Shown: positions 1-3,766 of the stretch, piece by piece
How positions within the stretch are numbered: position 1 is the first letter of the stretch
Layout of the letters: every line of letters begins with the position of its first letter
Notes under the pieces: model-generated
The model's input: only the letters and a program-made list of their open reading frames with translations
Databases searched by the model: none
What the model was told of the DNA's origin: nothing
Program-made: the position numbers and the translations under genes
NCBI GenBank assembly: GCA_030606635.1
Contig: JAUWGA010000112.1
Location: 1 to 5,838, forward strand
Reading direction: 5' to 3'
Origin: Methanosarcinales archaeon
Lineage (GTDB): Archaea; Halobacteriota; Methanosarcinia; Methanosarcinales; Methanogasteraceae
DNA: 5,838 bases

Positions 1-311
1 GCATCTTTTCGAGGATGCGGGAAGATGCGGATCGGTTCGGCTATACCTTATACATCATCGCAGGCTCGTCGTACGTCCGCCACGTCGTAAAGAAGGAGTC
101 GGCAGACGGCGCGCTCCTTGTTGCGTGTAACTACGAGTTAAACAAGGTCATGCGGTCGCTCAAACGCAAGGATATCGTGACTTATGGGGTTCCGCTCCTA
201 ACAGACGGCTGCTACAATACCGAGGTGGATTACGAAAACCTGATAGCGGTGCTGGAGAGTTTTGGAGCGCCCCGTTCAGGTAAACGCCGCAGCCAATCCG
301 AAAAATCCTGA
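1..311 (+). CDS. DUF116 domain protein, C-terminal part (5' end outside window)
   Basis: The reading frame is open from the window edge (first full codon at base 3) to a TGA at 309-311, giving about 103 visible residues. The ATG at 15 lies inside what reads as continuous domain sequence, so the true start is probably upstream. Two blocks recall the DUF116 family: an AGSSYVRHVVKK stretch, and VACNYELNKVM followed by GVPLLTDGCYNTEVDYENL, where the glycine-cysteine pair and the Asn-Thr-Glu-Val run are the recognisable signature. DUF116 proteins occur in many methanogens and some bacteria; their biochemical function is not established, and the conserved cysteines suggest metal or redox chemistry (inference). 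The last roughly 15 residues are Arg/Ser/Lys-rich and look like a disordered tail. The gene converges on pdxT with only 22 bases between the stop codons. The family call is from memory of the motif and is fairly confident. Confidence 0.75.
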   Translation, partial: IFSRMREDADRFGYTLYIIAGSSYVRHVVKKESADGALLVACNYELNKVMRSLKRKDIVTYGVPLLTDGCYNTEVDYENLIAVLESFGAPRSGKRRSQSEKS

Positions 312-333
312 AACACGACGTTCCGGGCGGATT

Positions 334-924
334 CTAAATCATGTCCACAAAATAATGGTGCAGCCGCGTATCTGCCACCATCTCGGGGTGGAATGCAAGC
401 GCAAGCGCGTTACCCTGCTGCGCGGCAACGATGTACTCCCCAAACCTCGCGAGTGGGGTGGCGCCCTCCCCACACCGCACGATCGCGGGCGCACGGATGA
501 AGACCGCTGGAAACGCCCCCCCTACGACCGGGATGTTAATTAACGTCTCGAATGATTCGTGCTGACGTCCATACGCGTTTCTCCTGACCTCGATATCCAT
601 TATGTCGAGCAATCGCTGTTTTGTTCGTGTGGTCTGGCAATCTCCGTGCCTTGCAAGAAGAACAAGACCCGCGCAGGTGCCAAGTATCGGCACATTCAAA
701 GCGGCTGCGTTCTGGATCTCTTCGGCGATGCCCCCCTTCCACATAAGCCGCGCAAGCGTGGTGCTCTCCCCGCCCGGAAGCACGATGGCATCGCAATCCG
801 GGACGAGTCCGCTCTGCCGGATCAGGATTATCTCGCCACGGTCGTTTCGCTCGGCAAACGTACGTTCCAGCGCATCCACATGCTCTGCAACATTTCCCTG
901 AATCGCAATGACACCGATCTTCAT
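334..924 (-). CDS. pdxT: Pyridoxal 5'-phosphate synthase glutaminase subunit PdxT
   Basis: PdxT hydrolyses glutamine and channels ammonia to the synthase subunit PdxS, which makes pyridoxal 5'-phosphate from ribose 5-phosphate and glyceraldehyde 3-phosphate in the cytoplasm (known for the family). The 196-residue length is normal. The start MKIGVIAIQGNVAEH is typical. The class I amidotransferase elements are in order: PGGEST (residues 50-55, oxyanion region), GTCAGL with nucleophile Cys84, the RNAYGRQHESFE block (about 115-126), and AFHPE with His179 and Glu181 completing the triad. All catalytic residues are present, so it should be active. No Shine-Dalgarno site precedes the ATG, but a TATA-like TTTATC is centred 28.5 bases upstream, which suggests a leaderless mRNA. 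No pdxS lies beside it: the upstream neighbour is divergent and the downstream one convergent, so it appears monocistronic, and its partner must be elsewhere in the genome. Confidence 0.96.
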   Translation of the reverse strand: MKIGVIAIQGNVAEHVDALERTFAERNDRGEIILIRQSGLVPDCDAIVLPGGESTTLARLMWKGGIAEEIQNAAALNVPILGTCAGLVLLARHGDCQTTRTKQRLLDIMDIEVRRNAYGRQHESFETLINIPVVGGAFPAVFIRAPAIVRCGEGATPLARFGEYIVAAQQGNALALAFHPEMVADTRLHHYFVDMI

Positions 925-948
925 TCATCTTCGATTTTAGGGGAGATC

Positions 949-956
949 GGATAAAC
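949..956 (-). promoter_or_regulatory. Candidate TATA box (box A) of pdxT
   Basis: On the minus strand the sequence reads GTTTATCC. The TTTATC hexamer (950-955) is centred 28.5 bases before the A of the pdxT ATG, which would place transcription initiation at or within a few bases of the start codon. The same spacing is seen at fic. An alternative, more distant A-rich box lies at 1015-1024 on the same strand and would give a leader of about 65 bases. Confidence 0.5.
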
Positions 957-1049
957 GTTTCGATGGATTCGGCTGCCGGGTTGCGCGGTGTTTGCATGTA
1001 CGGGTAATCCCGTCTCTTTTTATCACCCCCGTACCCATACCGGAAAGAG

Positions 1050-1057
1050 TTATACAC
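1050..1057 (+). promoter_or_regulatory. Candidate TATA box for the tandem HTH gene
   Basis: TTATACAC lies about 55 bases before the ATG at 1109. With the usual 25-28 base spacing it would start a transcript near 1078, leaving a leader of about 30 bases that contains the GAGGAG ribosome-binding site. A T-rich alternative is TTTTTATC at 1017-1024. The choice between them cannot be made by eye. Confidence 0.35.
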
Positions 1058-1096
1058 CTGCCAGAAAGAGATAGGATAGTCCACCATGAGGCAAAC

Positions 1097-1102
1097 GAGG
1101 AG
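1097..1102 (+). promoter_or_regulatory. Ribosome-binding site of the tandem HTH gene
   Basis: GAGGAG sits 6 bases upstream of the ATG at 1109 and matches the anti-Shine-Dalgarno end of archaeal 16S rRNA. It decides the start: the frame is open back to an ATG at 992, but that one has no such site. It is the only clear Shine-Dalgarno site in the window. Confidence 0.75.
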
Positions 1103-1108
1103 AACATA

Positions 1109-1540
1109 ATGATAGAGATTGATGACAAACCCATCGAAGGGATGATCGCACTTGGGTCGGGGAGTGATACCAGTGATCAGGAGATCAAGAATGCCATCAA
1201 GGCGCTTAACATAAAGACGACACTGCCGCTTGACGAGATGGTGACCGTCTTTAAAATGTATCACAAGGACTGTAGTGACAGCGAAATCGCAGTATCACTT
1301 GGCGACCGGAAGAAGATGCGTAATGTCGAGCGGGTAAGGGTCAAGTGTGGTCTGTTCAGGTGGCGGGATTTTGAGACGCCATTTGACATCAACGAGTTCA
1401 TCCATGCGGTCGACGATGGCAAGAACGATGCCGAGATCGCAGCGATGTTTGGTGCAGGCAAGTCAACGATACGCACTTACCGGCAGGTGCTCGACTGGCA
1501 TGAGACATACGGTGCGCCGGATATCCCGGTGAACGGATAA
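1109..1540 (+). CDS. Small protein with two tandem helix-turn-helix-like repeats
   Basis: The product is 143 residues from the ATG that follows GAGGAG. After an acidic leader (about 1-38), the rest forms two similar halves. Half one (about 41-84) has LDEMVTVFKMYHKD, then SDSEIAVSLG, then a basic recognition-like helix ending KCGLFR. Half two (about 91-130) has PFDINEFIHAVDDG, then NDAEIAAMFG, then STIRTYRQVLDW. Each half has the helix-turn-helix pattern of an xxAEIA helix, a glycine turn and a basic Ser/Thr-rich helix. The layout and the PFDI...STIRxYRxV blocks resemble the haloarchaeal proteins named conditioned medium-induced protein 4 (from memory; distant). A DNA-binding regulatory role is inferred. 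The GAGKST run is part of the turn, not a P-loop. It is divergent from pdxT and is followed after 29 bases by the SRP RNA, with the latter's candidate promoter in between. Its target genes are unknown. Confidence 0.85.
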   Translation: MIEIDDKPIEGMIALGSGSDTSDQEIKNAIKALNIKTTLPLDEMVTVFKMYHKDCSDSEIAVSLGDRKKMRNVERVRVKCGLFRWRDFETPFDINEFIHAVDDGKNDAEIAAMFGAGKSTIRTYRQVLDWHETYGAPDIPVNG

Positions 1541-1541
1541 C

Positions 1542-1549
1542 CTTATTAG
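1542..1549 (+). promoter_or_regulatory. Candidate TATA box of the SRP RNA gene
   Basis: CTTATTAG begins two bases after the HTH gene's stop codon and is centred about 24-25 bases before the folded 5' end of the SRP RNA at 1570. An ATGC at 1558-1561 resembles the box B initiator of methanogen stable-RNA genes, so the primary transcript may start near 1560 and be trimmed. The box is a weak match to TTTATATA. Confidence 0.45.
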
Positions 1550-1569
1550 TATCATCCATGCAATATCTG

Positions 1570-1887
1570 ATTGCGGGCTAGCCCGGGTAACCCGGCGTCA
1601 CCTATCACCCGAAACCGCCGATATGCGGGGGGCGAAGCCAATGGAAGACATATCAAACGCTATTTAAGATCGGATGCCCAACAATGAATCTCCGTCCTGC
1701 GGGGATGGCGTTGGTAGTGGAGTCTGCCGGAGGGCAGGTTTGCTATCTCTGCTGCGGAAAACGGTTTAGGCCCGGAAGGGAGCGGACAACACCGCAGACG
1801 CTTTATCGCTTGTAGGATCGCGGAGACGAGGCGGATTTCCGAACCACTGGATATCGGGCGGGTGGCAACCATTGGCGCGCTCGCAAT
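1570..1887 (+). ncRNA. Archaeal signal recognition particle RNA (7S RNA)
   Basis: This is the RNA scaffold of the particle that binds SRP54 and SRP19 and targets nascent membrane and secreted proteins to the translocon. The ends were set by helix 1: ATTGCGGGC (1570-1578) pairs over 9 bp, with one G-U, to GCTCGCAAT (1879-1887). The 5' domain carries the archaeal signature CACCCGAAACCGCCGATATG (1606-1625). The helix 6 tip is CTGCC-GGAG-GGCAG (1724-1737), the GNAR loop that SRP19 recognises. Helix 8 has a base stem CTGCGG/CCGCAG (1752-1757 with 1792-1797), the conserved AGGCCC and a GGAA tetraloop (1774-1777) closed by GGGAG. The length of about 318 nt is normal for archaea. Helix 8 departs from the usual consensus at a compensated pair (see findings). 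The transcript may extend a few bases beyond both ends. No strong terminator follows, only a mildly T-rich ATGTTCTT (1887-1894). Confidence 0.95.
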
Positions 1888-2006
1888 GTTCTTATGGCCA
1901 AGGCAAATCCGAATGATCCACGCGATATTCTTCGGATCGATCAGGATGGGATGAGTTTTGCGAAACCCGATCTCGGGGAACTGTCACATCACCTGGTGCT
2001 AATAAG

Positions 2007-2026
2007 CCCCGCTCACGAGGGGTTTT
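2007..2026 (+). terminator. Terminator-like hairpin followed by T-run
   Basis: CCCC (2007-2010) can pair with GGGG (2019-2022) across an 8-base loop, and TTTT follows at once. This resembles an intrinsic terminator. The stem is short, and archaeal termination depends mainly on T-tracts, so the call is tentative. It overlaps the TATA box at 2024-2031 and would separate upstream read-through from any transcript starting there. Confidence 0.3.
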
Positions 2027-2031
2027 ATATA
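2024..2031 (+). promoter_or_regulatory. Perfect TATA box (box A) in a gene-poor stretch
   Basis: TTTATATA matches the methanogen box A consensus exactly and is the best TATA match in the window. A start about 27 bases downstream would fall at 2052-2055, on or beside an ATG at 2055. Nothing annotated lies downstream before the MITE, so it points to an unrecognised small RNA or leaderless micro-ORF. Confidence 0.5.
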
Positions 2032-2054
2032 GGATGGATTCTGATTTATCCAGC

Positions 2055-2117
2055 ATGGAACGAGGGGAACTCTGCCGCGATCGATGCATGGGCTTGCTGC
2101 TGGCTGAGTACATGTAA
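2055..2117 (+). CDS. Possible leaderless 20-residue micro-ORF (or small RNA)
   Basis: ATG at 2055 opens a 20-codon frame ending in TAA at 2115-2117. The peptide begins MERGELCRDRC and ends GLLLAEYM, with two cysteines four residues apart and a short hydrophobic patch. The case is positional: the TTTATA core of a perfect TATA box is centred 28.5 bases before the A of the ATG, the same distance as at pdxT and fic. There is no Shine-Dalgarno site, as expected for a leaderless message. No family is recognised, and a frame this short can arise by chance. An untranslated small RNA starting near 2053 and including the 7-bp stem CTGGCTG/CAGCCAG is an equally good reading. Confidence 0.22.
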   Translation: MERGELCRDRCMGLLLAEYM

Positions 2118-2172
2118 GACAGGGGGCAGCCAGACCGAATGCAAAAACGCTATGTGTAGGCTCTGTACTTAA

Positions 2173-2280
2173 GAGGCTGTCTCACAATTCAAAATCCCAA
2201 CAGAAAGAAGCCCGAATAGGGCGTTATATCGAAAAACAAGCATCCGATTTCGCGAAATATCTACTTATGGGACAGCCTCA
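2173..2280. mobile_element. MITE-like inverted-repeat element, 108 bp, no transposase
   Basis: The left end GAGGCTGTCTCA (2173-2184) and the right end TGGGACAGCCTC (2268-2279) are terminal inverted repeats matching at 11 of 12 bases. The match extends outwards through ACTTAW to 16 of 18 bases (2167-2184 with 2268-2285). TAA occurs on both sides (2170-2172 and 2281-2283), consistent with a 3-bp target duplication if the element is 2173-2280. Other boundaries, including a TA duplication, are possible. GAGGCTGTC-type ends are common in DDE transposons such as the IS5 and IS1182 groups, so it is probably moved in trans by a full-length relative; the family is not certain. The interior is AT-rich, contains a perfect 12-bp palindrome ATTTCGCGAAAT (2247-2258), and has no coding capacity. 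Confidence 0.7.
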
Positions 2281-2390
2281 TAAGTCCAGGGTTTGGTGAC
2301 TTCGGAGACGGGCACGATGCTTTCGCGTGTAGGGGGGTCGGGTGTGAATCGCATGCATAGAGGATTTTGTGAGGTGCTGCATGACGAAAT
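2281..2390. other. Short spacer between MITE and fic
   Basis: This 110-base stretch returns to GC-rich composition and holds no gene, clear promoter or T-rich terminator for fic that can be recognised. The composition changes sharply to AT-rich at about 2391, exactly where the fic coding sequence ends. Confidence 0.5.
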
Positions 2391-3434
2391 TCATAAAAAA
2401 TCTGTTAATCGCATTTGACCGGTTTTTTCTATTGGGATAACTACTTTCTTTAAATTCTCTTTCAATTTGTCCATTCTTTGCGATGTTATTAAACTTGCGA
2501 AACCGTCGATCATATCGCCATAATTCTCTTCATTTCCTAAATGGAGGTATTTGATATATGCATTTCTATCTTTGCCCAGAAAGAGCAATTTTGGATATCC
2601 GCTTCTATTAAGCATGTAATTAAAAATTTCCCTCCCAACCCTTCCATTGCCGTTTGTGAAAGGATGTATCATTTCGAAGTTGTAATGAAACAGTACGGCT
2701 TCTTCGAATGGATGTTTTTTTCCATCGATTCTTGAGTAATATTCTTCTATGTTTTCTTCTAGTTCCTTCTTTATCATAATTGACGGGGACACTCTAAGAT
2801 CGCAACCAACTATACAAATATCGTCTGCTCTTCTGAAAATACCAGCCGACTCGAAATCAATGTTATCCATTATCAAACTATGCAAATTTTTAATAAAATT
2901 AATTGTGATTCTTTGTTTGTATTTATCACGATATTCTTTAACTTTTATAAAGTTTTGTACTTCATTAATTTCTCTCAAAGTTTTTTCTTCTGGTAAAATT
3001 CCATTTACAAGCAGATCGTAAGCGTCTCCGACGGAAAGGGTATTCCCTTCGATTGAAGTTGTTCCTTGTACATAAGTGACTTCGAATTTACGCTCATAAG
3101 CGTTGATTTCATTTGTTGTGAGTAATTCAGTAAATGTTTTATATACAAAACGTATTTCCTCCAAACTTTTAATTTGTCTGTTTGTTAAGTAATCTGATTC
3201 ATAAAACTTGCTGCTTAAATGCGCTTTTTTTAGTGCAGCTTTCAACTCAATTTCATAAGCGTGTTCTTTGCGGTATTTTTCAAGCTCCCCTTCTGATGGG
3301 GGAGTCGTACCTAAATATTTTTTTACCTTCCCTTTTTTACCTTTGAACCACACATCTTTAGCGAGATAATATTGTGGTTTTCGATGACGATCTTTGGGGT
3401 AGGTCATTTCTACCCTATATGGTCTTCGTGCCAT
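2391..3434 (-). CDS. Fic-family AMP-transferase, self-inhibited class II, with possible C-terminal PIP box
   Basis: Fic enzymes usually transfer AMP from ATP to a hydroxyl side chain of a target protein. From the chosen ATG (MARRPYRVEM) the product is 347 residues. The N-terminal part (about 1-45) is basic, with YYLAKDVWFKGKKGKVKKYLG resembling a small beta-hairpin domain. A helical stretch leads to TTSIEGN (125-131), which fits the [S/T]xxxE[G/N] inhibitory motif; Glu129 would block the ATP gamma-phosphate. The core holds HPFTNGNGRVGR (257-268), an exact HPFx[D/N]GNGRxxR catalytic motif with His257. The last eight residues QMRLTDFL (340-347) fit the PCNA-interacting pattern Qxx[LIM]xxFx. The frame is open to an ATG at 3563, but a TATA box inside that extension supports 3434. 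The gene is AT-rich, about one-third G+C by eye, unlike its neighbours, which suggests transfer. No antitoxin-like partner gene is seen. The target is unknown. Confidence 0.95.
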   Translation of the reverse strand: MARRPYRVEMTYPKDRHRKPQYYLAKDVWFKGKKGKVKKYLGTTPPSEGELEKYRKEHAYEIELKAALKKAHLSSKFYESDYLTNRQIKSLEEIRFVYKTFTELLTTNEINAYERKFEVTYVQGTTSIEGNTLSVGDAYDLLVNGILPEEKTLREINEVQNFIKVKEYRDKYKQRITINFIKNLHSLIMDNIDFESAGIFRRADDICIVGCDLRVSPSIMIKKELEENIEEYYSRIDGKKHPFEEAVLFHYNFEMIHPFTNGNGRVGREIFNYMLNRSGYPKLLFLGKDRNAYIKYLHLGNEENYGDMIDGFASLITSQRMDKLKENLKKVVIPIEKTGQMRLTDFL

Positions 3435-3459
3435 TGGTTTTAATAATGCGGGGGAGGGG

Positions 3460-3466
3460 TATAAAT
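3460..3466 (-). promoter_or_regulatory. TATA box of fic, deciding a leaderless start
   Basis: On the minus strand the sequence reads ATTTATA. The TTTATA core (3460-3465) is centred 28.5 bases before the A of the ATG at 3434, and no Shine-Dalgarno site lies between. Transcription should therefore begin at or next to that ATG. A C-rich run (CCCCTCCCCC) separates the box from the start. The in-frame ATG at 3563 lies upstream of this promoter and is unlikely to be used from it. Confidence 0.65.
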
Positions 3467-3731
3467 GTTTTGGTCGAATTATCTCCACCCCGCTCCCGTC
3501 CGTGCTATTCCTCATCACATGCACGCGACCCCCATCGGTCAAAGATGCCCCGTGATATATCATGAGGTCGTTGACGAGTATGCGAAGCGTCGTCGGAATT
3601 GTTTTTGCAACATGGAACGATCAGGGTCATATTCAAGTACAGCGTCTGCCACTCCATGTTCCGAATATCTGAAAACGGATGAACCATAACCCAGGCACAC
3701 GTAATGTGACAACCCCCGCCTCGAGAAAAAA
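3467..3731. other. Divergent intergenic region between fic and uvrA
   Basis: No recognisable gene lies here. A perfect 10-bp palindrome TGATATATCA (3553-3562) could serve as a TATA-like box on either strand. Downstream of it an ATG at 3580 opens a 30-codon plus-strand frame ending at 3672; a GAGGT at 3564-3568 lies 11 bases before that ATG, too far to be convincing. An inverted repeat AACATGG/CCATGTT (3609-3615 with 3654-3660) and a small CACA/TGTG stem (3696-3699 with 3705-3708) are also present. These could be operator or remnant sequences; none is supported independently. Confidence 0.5.
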
Positions 3732-3738
3732 TTAATAC
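3732..3738 (+). promoter_or_regulatory. Candidate TATA box of uvrA
   Basis: TTAATAC follows an A-run (3726-3731) that could act as the TFB-recognition element. It is centred about 32 bases before the uvrA ATG, predicting a start near 3761 and a leader of only about six bases. No Shine-Dalgarno site is present before the ATG. Confidence 0.5.
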
Positions 3739-3766
3739 CCTTCACCCCCTGCTATTTTACACAGCA

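Larger units (their letters stand above)
1889..2172. other. Intergenic region downstream of SRP RNA, no firm gene
   Basis: No recognisable protein or RNA family is seen here. A plus-strand frame is open from an ATG at 1894 to a TAA at 2170-2172, but it has no ribosome-binding site, no TATA box, no family resemblance and no third-position bias. Structures noted by eye are ATCCGAA/TTCGGAT (1907-1913 with 1931-1937), CCCG-ATCT-CGGG (1966-1977), the hairpin at 2007-2026, and CTGGCTG/CAGCCAG (2100-2106 with 2127-2133). A strong TATA box lies at 2024-2031. The region may hold a small RNA, a micro-ORF or decayed sequence. Confidence 0.6.

Noticed and set aside
536..1264. Long minus-strand open frame of 242 codons
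   Set aside because: It overlaps pdxT and the tandem HTH gene in other frames and shows no domain; both overlapped genes are well supported.
1453..1471. GAGKST in the HTH protein as a Walker A motif
   Set aside because: The spacing does not fit GxxxxGK[ST], and the run occupies the turn and start of the second recognition-like helix.
1660..1872. Minus-strand open frame of 70 codons
   Set aside because: It lies entirely antisense to the SRP RNA, whose conserved helices explain the sequence; there is no start signal or family resemblance.
2055..2165. Possible RNase P RNA or tRNA fragment downstream of the perfect TATA box
   Set aside because: CGAGGGGAAC and CAGACCG faintly recall RNase P motifs, but the other conserved regions are absent; no T-loop or cloverleaf could be found.
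1894..2172. Plus-strand open frame of 92 codons just after the SRP RNA
   Set aside because: No Shine-Dalgarno site, TATA box, codon bias or known family was seen. It spans a terminator-like hairpin and a promoter, and its stop lies at the MITE edge.
2391..3434. Fic as part of a toxin-antitoxin pair
   Set aside because: No small partner gene is adjacent on the same strand, and the inhibitory motif is built into the protein itself (TTSIEGN, residues 125-131).
3435..3563. N-terminal extension of Fic to the ATG at 3563
   Set aside because: The TATA box at 3460-3466 lies inside it at leaderless distance from the ATG at 3434, and the extension has no domain character.
3560..3745. Minus-strand open frame upstream of uvrA as a gene remnant
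   Set aside because: Part of it reads like protein, but no family is recognised and there is no start signal or supporting neighbour.
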